The notes under the pieces are model-generated. The model was given only the letters and a program-made list of their open reading frames with translations. It did no database searches and was not told the DNA's origin. Shown piece by piece: positions 31,935-39,335 of a stretch of 64,000 bases of DNA. A program made the position numbers and the translations under genes. The DNA comes from Lachnospiraceae bacterium (GTDB lineage: Bacteria; Bacillota; Clostridia; Lachnospirales; Lachnospiraceae), in contig JALCKY010000001.1 of assembly GCA_022647575.1 (NCBI GenBank), positions 62,001 through 126,000 on the forward strand, in the 5' to 3' direction. The stretch's first letter is position 1, and every line of letters starts with the position of its first letter.

Positions 31935-33147
31935 TGCGATTATCATCGGAGGCGGCGCGGCAGGAATGTTCGCCTCGATCTTTCTGGCGGAGCAGGGCTT
32001 TTCCGTAACGCTGATTGAAAAAAATGAAAAGCTGGGTAAAAAACTCTTCATCACCGGAAAAGGCAGATGCAATTTTACCAATGACTGTACGCCTTCGGAA
32101 TTCATGGAAAATGTCACGGACAATCCCAAATTCCTGTACAGCGCCCTGTCGGCATTTCCGCCGCAGAAAATGATTGAGCAGCTCAATGCCTGGGGACTGA
32201 AGACAAAGGTGGAGAGGGGAAACCGCGCCTTTCCGGAATCGGATCATGCATACGACGTGATTGACGTCCTCAAAAAGGAAATGAAAAAAGCCGGCGTCAA
32301 TGTGATCCTGGATACAGCGGTCGAGAAAATCATTATCCGGGACGGTCATGTCATCGGCGTCCGGACTGATAAGAAACAGTACGATGGGGAACGGGTGCTT
32401 GTTGCCACGGGCGGCCTTTCCTACCCGGCAACCGGCTCAACGGGAGACGGATACCGGTTCGCAAAAGAAGCCGGGCATACCGTTACCGAGCTCTATCCCT
32501 CGCTGACGGCCATCAGCTGCTCCGATGATTTCTGCGAACAGCTGCAGGGGCTTTCCCTGAAGAACGTATGTCTGAGCGTCCGGAGAGGGAAGAAGGAAAT
32601 CTTTTCTGATTTCGGGGAAATGCTTTTCACTCATTTCGGAATTTCCGGTCCGCTGGTCCTCACGGCGAGCTCGAAAATCGGACCGCTCATCGGGAAGGAA
32701 GATCTGGAAGCGTTCATCGACCTGAAGCCGGCCGTGGATGAAAAGAAAGCGGATGCGCATTTCCTCCGTCTTTTTGCAGAAAATGAAAACCGTTCCGTTG
32801 AAAATGCCATCCGTCCTTATTTCCCGTCCAGCCTGGTTCCGGTTGTCCTGAAATGTGCCGGACTTGAACCAGAGAAAAAGGTCCATGACATCACAAAGGA
32901 AGAGAGGGCAAGCCTTATCTCGGCGACCAAGGCACTGCCTCTTCATTTCTCATCGCTCAGGGGCTTTGAGGAAGCAGTCGTCACAAAGGGCGGTGTTTCC
33001 GTAAAGGAGATCGATCCGAAAACAATGGAATCCAGGCTGGTCAAAGGACTCTATTTCATCGGAGAAGTCCTTGATGCCGATGCGCTGACGGGAGGCTTCA
33101 ATCTTCAGATCGCCTGGTCGACGGCTTATGAAGCCGGGAATTCGTGA
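31927..33147 (+). CDS. HI0933-like flavoprotein (aminoacetone oxidase family)
   Basis: A 406-residue FAD-binding protein with an N-terminal Rossmann motif IIGGGAAGMFASIFLAEQG, the family hallmark GKKLFITGKGRCNFTND, VATGGLSYPATGSTGDG and the C-terminal FAD contact DADALTGGFNLQIAWSTAY. The physiological substrate is not settled; members are annotated as aminoacetone oxidases or flavoproteins of unknown function. Its place just before cmk is common in clostridial genomes. It overlaps the SIS gene by eight bases. Confidence 0.9.
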   Translation: MANAIIIGGGAAGMFASIFLAEQGFSVTLIEKNEKLGKKLFITGKGRCNFTNDCTPSEFMENVTDNPKFLYSALSAFPPQKMIEQLNAWGLKTKVERGNRAFPESDHAYDVIDVLKKEMKKAGVNVILDTAVEKIIIRDGHVIGVRTDKKQYDGERVLVATGGLSYPATGSTGDGYRFAKEAGHTVTELYPSLTAISCSDDFCEQLQGLSLKNVCLSVRRGKKEIFSDFGEMLFTHFGISGPLVLTASSKIGPLIGKEDLEAFIDLKPAVDEKKADAHFLRLFAENENRSVENAIRPYFPSSLVPVVLKCAGLEPEKKVHDITKEERASLISATKALPLHFSSLRGFEEAVVTKGGVSVKEIDPKTMESRLVKGLYFIGEVLDADALTGGFNLQIAWSTAYEAGNS

Positions 33148-33202
33148 TTGAAATTTGCAAATAAAGGCGCATTTCCAAGATATGCGCGGAGGGAGATATG
33201 AA

Positions 33203-33877
33203 ATGTCGGAAAAAACGGTGAATATCGCCATCGACGGACCTGCAGGGGCAGGAAAGAGCACGGTGGCAAAACGGATTGCAAAGCTTCTCGGCTACATCTA
33301 TGTGGATACCGGTGCGATGTACCGGGCAATGGCGGTTTATTTCCTGAGAAAGGGAATTGCCGCAGACGACGCCGCGGCAGTTGCAGCGGCCTGCAGAGAT
33401 GCCGATGTTTCCTTAAGTTTTGAGAACGGCGTGCAGCATGTTCTTCTGAACGGTGAAGATGTAACAGACCTAATCCGGACGGAAGAGGTCGGAAAGATGG
33501 CATCCTCAAGTTCGACGGTTGCCGAAGTACGGAAGAAACTGGTGGAATCCCAGCAGAAGCTGGCTGCCGAGAAAAGCGTCGTCATGGACGGAAGGGATAT
33601 CGGAACCGTCGTGCTGCCGCACGCGGATGTCAAGATCTTCCTGACGGCCAGCCCCCACATCCGTGCCGTAAGAAGATATGAAGAGCTGAAGGAAAAGGGA
33701 ATTCCCGGAAATCTTTCCGACATTGAAAAAGACATCGAGGAACGGGACTACCGCGACAGCCATCGGGAAAATTCTCCGATGATCCAGGCAGACGATGCGG
33801 TCCTGGTCGATTCGTCGGATCTTTCCCTTGAGGAAGTTACTTCGAAATGCATGGAGATCATTCATGGCAAGAGTTGA
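33203..33877 (+). CDS. cmk: Cytidylate kinase
   Basis: It phosphorylates CMP and dCMP. The 224-residue protein carries the P-loop GPAGAGKSTVAKRIAKLLGY, the DTGAMYRA nucleotide-binding motif, GRDIGTVVLP and the lid motif ERDYRDSHRENSPM. I chose ATG 33203, preceded by GGAGGGAG at 33188-33195; an upstream in-frame ATG at 33155 would add 16 unconserved residues. The end overlaps ispH by 14 bases. Confidence 0.95.
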   Translation: MSEKTVNIAIDGPAGAGKSTVAKRIAKLLGYIYVDTGAMYRAMAVYFLRKGIAADDAAAVAAACRDADVSLSFENGVQHVLLNGEDVTDLIRTEEVGKMASSSSTVAEVRKKLVESQQKLAAEKSVVMDGRDIGTVVLPHADVKIFLTASPHIRAVRRYEELKEKGIPGNLSDIEKDIEERDYRDSHRENSPMIQADDAVLVDSSDLSLEEVTSKCMEIIHGKS

Positions 33878-34724
33878 AGTCGCCAAGACGGCGGGATTCT
33901 GCTTCGGCGTGCACCGGGCTGTCAACATGGCCTATGATGCCGCGGAAAATGAAGGCGGCCCCATCTATACGCTGGGACCAATCATCCATAATGAGAACGT
34001 CGTCGGCGATCTGTGCAGAAGAGGCATTTCCCCGATCAGCGATGAAGAAGCCGTCAGGAGTCTCAGGCCCGGTTCAACGGTCGTCATCCGCTCGCACGGG
34101 ATTCCCAAAAAGCTGTACGATGAATTAAAGAAGACGGGAGCAAAGGTACTCGACGCGACCTGTCCGTATGTTCAGAAGATTCATCAGATCGTTCAGAAAA
34201 ACTCGCTTGACGGAAGACGGATCGTCATTATCGGCAATCCGGATCATCCCGAGGTGACGGGCATACGCGGCTGGGCAGAAGGGCCGTGCGACGTCGTACA
34301 GGATGCCGGGGACATCGCCGGAATCTCTCTTCAGCAAAATGACAGAGTCTGTCTCGTTTCCCAAACGACTTTCAATTATGATAAATTTCAAGAATTAGTT
34401 GAAATTATAAGGAAGTTGGTTTATGATATTATCATTCTGAACACAATCTGCGATGCTACGAAAGAGCGTCAGCAGGAGGCTTCGGAACTTGCTAAGGACT
34501 CGGATATCATGCTGGTGATCGGAAGCAGGTCGAGTTCGAACACACAAAAGCTTTATGATATCTGTAAAGCAGAGTGTGAAAATACTTACTATATACAGAC
34601 GCTAGATGATTTGGTAACCGTCCATTTCCATTCTGATAGTCTGGTAGGTATTACGGCAGGAGCCTCGGCTCCAAACAATATTATCCAGGAGGTTTCACAA
34701 TATGTCAGAGGAACAAAGTTTTGA
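33864..34724 (+). CDS. ispH: 4-hydroxy-3-methylbut-2-enyl diphosphate reductase
   Basis: This is the last enzyme of the MEP isoprenoid pathway, an iron-sulfur protein making IPP and DMAPP. The three cluster cysteines are in AGFCFGVHRA, DATCPYVQKIH and NTICDATKERQ; the substrate motif RSHGIPKK and C-terminal GITAGASAPNNII are present. Length is 286 residues. ATG 33864 lies inside cmk. In many Clostridia IspH is fused to ribosomal protein S1; here IspH stops at 34724, 23 bases inside rpsA in a different frame. Confidence 0.95.
   Translation: MARVEVAKTAGFCFGVHRAVNMAYDAAENEGGPIYTLGPIIHNENVVGDLCRRGISPISDEEAVRSLRPGSTVVIRSHGIPKKLYDELKKTGAKVLDATCPYVQKIHQIVQKNSLDGRRIVIIGNPDHPEVTGIRGWAEGPCDVVQDAGDIAGISLQQNDRVCLVSQTTFNYDKFQELVEIIRKLVYDIIILNTICDATKERQQEASELAKDSDIMLVIGSRSSSNTQKLYDICKAECENTYYIQTLDDLVTVHFHSDSLVGITAGASAPNNIIQEVSQYVRGTKF
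34399..34427 (+). promoter_or_regulatory. Possible internal promoter for rpsA within ispH
   Basis: TTGAAA at 34399-34404, 17-base spacer and TATGAT at 34422-34427, in a locally AT-rich part of ispH about 275 bases before the rpsA start. Confidence 0.4.
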
Positions 34725-35913
34725 ACAGATGCTGAATGCATCATTTAAAACTATTCGGAATGGAGAGGTGCTGGAAGGAACCGTCATTGAAGTCAAGCCG
34801 GATGTCGCTTATCTCAATATCGGCTACAAGGCTGACGGCGTCTTAAGCAGTGACGAGTACAGCAACGACAGCAAGGATCTCACGGAGTGCATTCATCCGG
34901 GCGACAAGATGGACGTCAAAGTCCTGAAAGTGAATGACGGTGAAGGCCAGGTCATCCTGACATACAAGAGACTTTCACAGGAAAAGGAAAACAAGAGGCT
35001 CGAGGAAGCTTTCAACAACAAGGAAGTCCTCAAAGCCAAAGTGGCGCAGGTGCTGAACGGCGGCCTCACAGTCGATGTGGAAGGAACCCGCGTTTTCATT
35101 CCGGCAAGCCTTGTTTCGGATACTTACGAAAAAGATCTCAGCAAATATGCTGATCAGGAAATCGAATTCGTCGTGACCGAATTCAATCCGAGAAGAAGAA
35201 GGATCATCGGCAACCGCCGCATGCTCCTGACCGCTGCCAAAGCAGAAGCGGCAAAAGAGCTTTTCTCGAGGATCAAGGTCGGCGATACGGTTGAAGGAAC
35301 AGTCAAGAACCTGACGGATTTCGGCGCTTTCGTCGATCTGGGCGGTGCTGACGGACTTCTTCATATTTCTGAAATGTCCTGGGGCCGCGTTGAGAACCCG
35401 AAGAAGTGCTTTACGATCGGACAGAAGCTGAACGTCCTGATCAAGGACATCAACGGCGACAAGATTGCACTTTCCCTGAAGTTCCCGGATCAGAATCCGT
35501 GGACGGATGCAGAGACCAAATATGCAAACGGCAATATCGTCAAGGGAACCGTCGCCAGAATGACAGACTTCGGTGCCTTCGTTGAGCTGGAGCCGGGAAT
35601 TGATGCACTGCTTCATGTTTCCCAGATTTCCAGGGAACATGTTGCGAAACCGTCGGATGTTCTGAAGGTCGGACAGGAAATTGAAGCCAAGGTTGTGGAC
35701 TTCAATGCCCAGGATCATAAGATTTCCCTTTCGATGAAAGCTCTTGAACCGGAACCGGAAGCAGCAGAAAAAGCTCCGGAAGAAGCGGCTGCTGAAATCG
35801 ACCAGGGTGCTGCAGATGCGGCAGCCCAGCTGAAGGAAGAAGCCAAGGAGAGCGTGAATCCGATGGCAGATGCCCTGAAGGCAGCTGACATGGAAGAAGC
35901 ACCGAAGGAGTAA
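34702..35913 (+). CDS. rpsA: S1-domain RNA-binding protein (ribosomal protein S1-like)
   Basis: The 403-residue protein contains four S1 RNA-binding domains (about residues 18-90, 105-170, 190-258 and 275-345), with typical strands GTVKNLTDFGAFVDLGG and GTVARMTDFGAFVELEPG, and a C-terminal Ala/Glu-rich tail. It corresponds to the short bS1 homologues of Bacillota rather than the six-domain E. coli S1. A strong AGGAGG (34688-34693) lies nine bases before ATG 34702, within the last codons of ispH, so it is translated separately. It ends one base before the convergent exonuclease gene. Confidence 0.92.
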   Translation: MSEEQSFEQMLNASFKTIRNGEVLEGTVIEVKPDVAYLNIGYKADGVLSSDEYSNDSKDLTECIHPGDKMDVKVLKVNDGEGQVILTYKRLSQEKENKRLEEAFNNKEVLKAKVAQVLNGGLTVDVEGTRVFIPASLVSDTYEKDLSKYADQEIEFVVTEFNPRRRRIIGNRRMLLTAAKAEAAKELFSRIKVGDTVEGTVKNLTDFGAFVDLGGADGLLHISEMSWGRVENPKKCFTIGQKLNVLIKDINGDKIALSLKFPDQNPWTDAETKYANGNIVKGTVARMTDFGAFVELEPGIDALLHVSQISREHVAKPSDVLKVGQEIEAKVVDFNAQDHKISLSMKALEPEPEAAEKAPEEAAAEIDQGAADAAAQLKEEAKESVNPMADALKAADMEEAPKE

Positions 35914-35914
35914 T

Positions 35915-36856
35915 TCAATTCAATATCGGGGTTTTCAGATAAGTTACGGCGGCTGAGAGATAATCTTTCAGCCGCTTTTCATTTTGCATAAAAGCGTCGT
36001 CGAATTTTACGAGCGTGAAGCAGTTTTCACGGACGGCTTTTTCTTTTCTTGCTTTGCCGATAAAAGCAGACATGCTTTTATGAACGGCACAGCCTTCGCC
36101 CGGAAGATAATCGTAATTTTCCGTATCCGGGAAATAGACCCTCAGCCTTCCTTCCGTCCGTTTCGAGGAAAGCACCGCCCGGTCACGGTCGAGCAGCAGA
36201 TGAAACGGTCCGTCGTTCATGGAGGCCTTCTCCGGAACTGCCTTCAGAAGACGCAGTTCATAAAACAGATGTCCTTCATCACAGAAGGCTCTGACATATT
36301 CGAATTTCCCCCGGAAGAAGTCCAGATAGGTCTCCAGGGAGACAAGGTTCAGAATGGTGCAGGCATCATCTGCCCCGGGACTGCGCAAAAAAGTGCGGAA
36401 ATCGTCCAGACGGTAGGAAGGAAGCTGAAGCAGGAGAGGAAGATTCTTCATTTCCCGCATCAGGTCCAGATGCCTGACCGAGACAAGCGGATCTGCCAGC
36501 CCGTAGGCCTTCAGCTTGTTCCTGAGATACGGAAGATCAAAGGACGTCCCGTTATAGGTCAGGAGGATCTGCGGAAGACCATCCTGTGCCGCGTCAGAAT
36601 CCGCGTCTTTTTTCTCAGCGAGAAGTTCCGGCAGACGTTCCAGCAGATCGTATTCCTCCGGCTCTTTTTCAAGCCCGAAAATTCTTTCCCGGAAAACGCC
36701 GTCTTCTTTCCGGATCAGGTAAAAATTCTGAATCCGGGAATTTCTCCAGTAGCGGCCGGTCGTTTCTATGTGCAGGACGGCAGGGGAGGCATCAAGGATG
36801 TCTTCCGTTACGGGAAATGATTCATTTGTCGGACAGATCCGGACGGTTTCTTTCAT
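35915..36856 (-). CDS. RNase H-fold 3'-5' exonuclease (YprB/DnaQ-like)
   Basis: The 313-residue protein has Exo I-like VLHIETTGR (D-x-E type, here His-Ile-Glu), Exo II-like LLTYNGTSFDLPYLRNKL and VRHLDLMREMK, and a later Ser/Asp-rich block GADDACTILNLVSLETY. This matches the YprB ribonuclease_H_2 group. The first acidic residue of Exo I is His, so catalysis may differ. I chose the Met at 36856 (MKETVRIC) because the extra upstream 20 codons would run through the 22-bp repeat array. It converges on rpsA with one intervening base. The nuclease substrate is unknown. Confidence 0.82.
   Translation of the reverse strand: MKETVRICPTNESFPVTEDILDASPAVLHIETTGRYWRNSRIQNFYLIRKEDGVFRERIFGLEKEPEEYDLLERLPELLAEKKDADSDAAQDGLPQILLTYNGTSFDLPYLRNKLKAYGLADPLVSVRHLDLMREMKNLPLLLQLPSYRLDDFRTFLRSPGADDACTILNLVSLETYLDFFRGKFEYVRAFCDEGHLFYELRLLKAVPEKASMNDGPFHLLLDRDRAVLSSKRTEGRLRVYFPDTENYDYLPGEGCAVHKSMSAFIGKARKEKAVRENCFTLVKFDDAFMQNEKRLKDYLSAAVTYLKTPILN
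35949..35985 (+). terminator. rpsA terminator embedded in the convergent gene
   Basis: GCGGCTGA (35949-35956) pairs with TCAGCCGC (35968-35975), followed by TTTTCATTTT. It lies within the C-terminal codons of the minus-strand exonuclease gene. Confidence 0.75.
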
Positions 36857-36863
36857 GCCGTTT

Positions 36864-36894
36864 ATTATAGCACAGCACGGGCAGCCGCGTCCAA
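36864..36894 (-). promoter_or_regulatory. Promoter of the exonuclease gene (minus strand)
   Basis: On the minus strand TTGGAC (complement of 36889-36894), a 19-base spacer and TATAAT (complement of 36864-36869). The -35 lies in the first unit of the 22-bp repeat array. The -10 is only seven bases from the chosen ATG, which would make the message leaderless. Confidence 0.45.
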
Positions 36895-36969
36895 AGACTG
36901 GTCGGAACACGTCCAAAGGCTGGCCGGAACGTATCCAAAGTCTGGCCGGACCGCGTCCAAACTGCGTGG
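36884..36969. repeat. 22-bp tandem repeat array between the exonuclease gene and ruvA
   Basis: Units at 36884-36905, 36906-36927 and 36928-36949, plus a diverged fourth at 36950-36969. The consensus is aacrcgtccaaagnctggccgg. Every unit contains the core (g/t)tccaaa, read TTTGGA on the minus strand. There are no spacers between units. Confidence 0.9.
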
Positions 36970-36995
36970 ACAGGAAATGGCATCTGTGATAAACT
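36967..36995 (+). promoter_or_regulatory. Weak promoter candidate for ruvAB
   Basis: TGGACA at 36967-36972, 17-base spacer and TAAACT at 36990-36995 (four of six matches), about 22 bases before the ruvA start. It overlaps the end of the repeat array. Confidence 0.35.
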
Positions 36996-37016
36996 TATGG
37001 ACGAATGGAGGCAGCC

Positions 37017-37619
37017 ATGATTTCTTATATTATCGGAACCATTTCCGAAATCCGGGATGAAAGCCTGGTCCTTGAGAACAACGGCATCGGATATTTCATC
37101 TCCGTACCGTCTTCCATGCTTGACGGGCTCACCTGCGGGGATGAAGTCAGAATCCATACCTATATGGCAGTGAGGGAAGATGCTATCGCGCTCTATGGAT
37201 TCCGCACCAAGGACGACCTGGGCGTTTTCCGTCTTCTCCTCGGTGTCAGCGGGATCGGCCCGAAGGGTGCCCTGGCGGTGCTTTCGGCGCTTTCCGCAGA
37301 CGATCTTCGTTTCGCGGTCCTGGCGGATGATGCCGCCACGATTTCCAAAGTTCCGGGCATCGGCAAAAAGACCGCTCAGAAACTGATCCTTGAACTGAAA
37401 GATAAAATGGACCTTCAGGATGCCTTCGAAAAAAAGGCCGCCAATACGGCAGCCGCCGGCGAACTGCCTGCCGGAAGTCCTCAGTCGGAAGCCGTGCTTG
37501 CACTGGCATCGCTTGGCTATCCGTCCGCAGAAGCGCTGAAAGCCGTCAGGAAAGTCTCTGCCGGAGATGCCGCGGACAATGTTGAGGAGCTCCTGAAAAA
37601 AGCCTTGAAAGAACTGTAA
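37017..37619 (+). CDS. ruvA: Holliday junction branch migration protein RuvA
   Basis: RuvA binds four-way junctions and loads RuvB. The 200-residue protein has the OB-fold N-terminus ([24 protein letters not shown]), two helix-hairpin-helix motifs ([17 protein letters not shown] and [20 protein letters not shown]) and the C-terminal RuvB-binding domain ([20 protein letters not shown]). ATG 37017 has GGAGG at 37007-37011; the ATG at 37005 overlaps that site and is unlikely to be used. RuvB follows eight bases downstream. Confidence 0.96.
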   Translation: MISYIIGTISEIRDESLVLENNGIGYFISVPSSMLDGLTCGDEVRIHTYMAVREDAIALYGFRTKDDLGVFRLLLGVSGIGPKGALAVLSALSADDLRFAVLADDAATISKVPGIGKKTAQKLILELKDKMDLQDAFEKKAANTAAAGELPAGSPQSEAVLALASLGYPSAEALKAVRKVSAGDAADNVEELLKKALKEL

Positions 37620-37627
37620 GAGGGAAT

Positions 37628-38635
37628 ATGCTGAAACGTACGATTACAACCGAAGCGACAGAAGAAGATGTCAAAATCGAAAAGTCCCTGCGTCCGCAGT
37701 ACCTGAAGGATTATGTGGGCCAGCAGAAGACCGTGGAAAACCTGAAGGTATACATTGACGCGGCAAAAAAGAGAGGCGACGCTCTTGACCACGTGCTTTT
37801 CTACGGGCCTCCCGGACTGGGCAAAACGACCCTGGCCGGAATCATTGCCAACGAAATGGGCTCGCATTTCAAAGTCACTTCCGGACCGGCCATTGAAAAG
37901 CCCGGTGAAATGGCGGCAATCCTGAACAATCTCGAAGAGCATGACGTCCTTTTCGTCGATGAGATCCACCGGCTGAACCGCCAGGTGGAGGAAGTCCTTT
38001 ATCCTGCGATGGAGGATTTTGCCATCGATATCATGATCGGAAAAGGCGCGACGGCAAGATCGATCCGCCTGGACCTTCCGAAATTCACGCTGGTCGGAGC
38101 GACCACCAGGCCGGGACTTCTTTCCGCTCCCTTAAGAGACCGCTTCGGCGTTGTCGACCACCTCGAATATTACACGGTTCCGGAACTGAAAACGATTGTC
38201 CTGCATTCCGCAAAACTTCTTGAGGTCAGCATCGATGACAAGGGCGCAGAAGAACTGGCCCGCCGTTCGAGAGGCACTCCGCGTCTGGCAAACCGGCTTC
38301 TGAAGCGCGTGCGGGATTTTGCCCAGATCCGCTATGACGGCGTCATTACCGATCAGGTCGCTGCAGATGCCCTGGATCTTCTGGAAGTCGACCAGTTCGG
38401 GCTGGAGCGCCTGGACAGGGAAATCCTGAATGTCATGATTACCAAGTTCGACGGAGGTCCCGTGGGCCTCGATACGCTGGCGGCTGCCATCGGTGAAGAC
38501 TCCGGCACGCTGGAAGACGTGTATGAGCCCTACCTGATCAAAAACGGTTTCCTGAACCGCACGCCGAAAGGCCGCACGGCCACCGTCAGGGCCTATGAAC
38601 ATCTGGGCTACGATGCGCCGAAGGATGAGAATTAA
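37628..38635 (+). CDS. ruvB: Holliday junction branch migration helicase RuvB
   Basis: The 335-residue AAA+ motor has Walker [12 protein letters not shown] near residue 60, Walker [12 protein letters not shown], sensor 1 ([20 protein letters not shown]) with the arginine finger, sensor 2 ([18 protein letters not shown]) and the C-terminal winged helix. All expected parts are present. AGAGGGA lies upstream of ATG 37628. Confidence 0.97.
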   Translation: MLKRTITTEATEEDVKIEKSLRPQYLKDYVGQQKTVENLKVYIDAAKKRGDALDHVLFYGPPGLGKTTLAGIIANEMGSHFKVTSGPAIEKPGEMAAILNNLEEHDVLFVDEIHRLNRQVEEVLYPAMEDFAIDIMIGKGATARSIRLDLPKFTLVGATTRPGLLSAPLRDRFGVVDHLEYYTVPELKTIVLHSAKLLEVSIDDKGAEELARRSRGTPRLANRLLKRVRDFAQIRYDGVITDQVAADALDLLEVDQFGLERLDREILNVMITKFDGGPVGLDTLAAAIGEDSGTLEDVYEPYLIKNGFLNRTPKGRTATVRAYEHLGYDAPKDEN

Positions 38636-38704
38636 AGGTTTCTTTTTCCAATCCATTCGTCTATAATAAAAGCAGTCTTCGAATAAATCTTTACGGAGGT
38701 CAGC

Positions 38705-39241
38705 ATGTCAGCGAAGAATACGGTGGAAGTACTGATTGCGGGCAAAGTCATCAAGCTTACCGGATACGAAAGCGAAGAGTACCTGCAGAAAGTGGCTGCC
38801 TATCTGAATCATAAAATCGGAGAGCTCGGGGAACTGAAAGGCTTCAACCGGATGCCGGCAGATACCAAGAGCCTTCTTCTGGAACTGAATGTTTCGGATG
38901 ATTATTTCAAGGCAAAGAAGCAGGCAGAGGTCTTTGAGGAAGATATCCAGACCAAGGACAAGCAGCTCTATGACCTGAAGCATGAGATCGTAGGTCTTCA
39001 GCTCCAGATTGATAAAATGAAGAAGTCGGAGGAAGAAGCGGCAAAGGCTGCCGTCAAGGCTCAGCCTGCTCCGGCACCGGCTCCGGTCTCTGCACCGGTA
39101 TCTCCGGAACCGCAGACTCCGCCTCCTGCACAGCCGCAGGCGCAGAACCAGAATTCCTATCCGAACAGCCAGGGCGGCTACAGGCAGGGATCCTTCCGCA
39201 GCGGCCAGAACGGAGATTACGGATACAACAAGCATCATTAA
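38705..39241 (+). CDS. zapA: Cell division protein ZapA
   Basis: ZapA cross-links FtsZ protofilaments. The first ~110 residues match ZapA: a small globular domain (NTVEVLIAGKVIKLTGYESEEYLQKVAAYLN) followed by a long coiled coil (about 60-120). The last ~60 residues are an unusual disordered Pro/Gln/Asn/Gly/Tyr-rich tail (QAQNQNSYPNSQGGY) that is not in the basic family. CGGAGG lies before ATG 38705, and a TATAAT at 38662-38667 may be its -10, though no good -35 is seen. Confidence 0.88.
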   Translation: MSAKNTVEVLIAGKVIKLTGYESEEYLQKVAAYLNHKIGELGELKGFNRMPADTKSLLLELNVSDDYFKAKKQAEVFEEDIQTKDKQLYDLKHEIVGLQLQIDKMKKSEEEAAKAAVKAQPAPAPAPVSAPVSPEPQTPPPAQPQAQNQNSYPNSQGGYRQGSFRSGQNGDYGYNKHH

Positions 39242-39289
39242 GCGTAAACGGATCAGGCAAAAACGGATGAAGCAAAAAACGGAATGAGG

Positions 39290-39323
39290 ACGGACGATTG
39301 CTACGGTGATCGTCCGTTTTTTT
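39290..39323 (+). terminator. Intrinsic terminator after zapA
   Basis: ACGGACGAT (39290-39298) pairs with ATCGTCCGT (39309-39317), followed by a run of seven T. The U32 peptidase ribosome site begins immediately after, so it could also act as an attenuator. Confidence 0.85.
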
Positions 39324-39335
39324 AAGGAGGAAACA

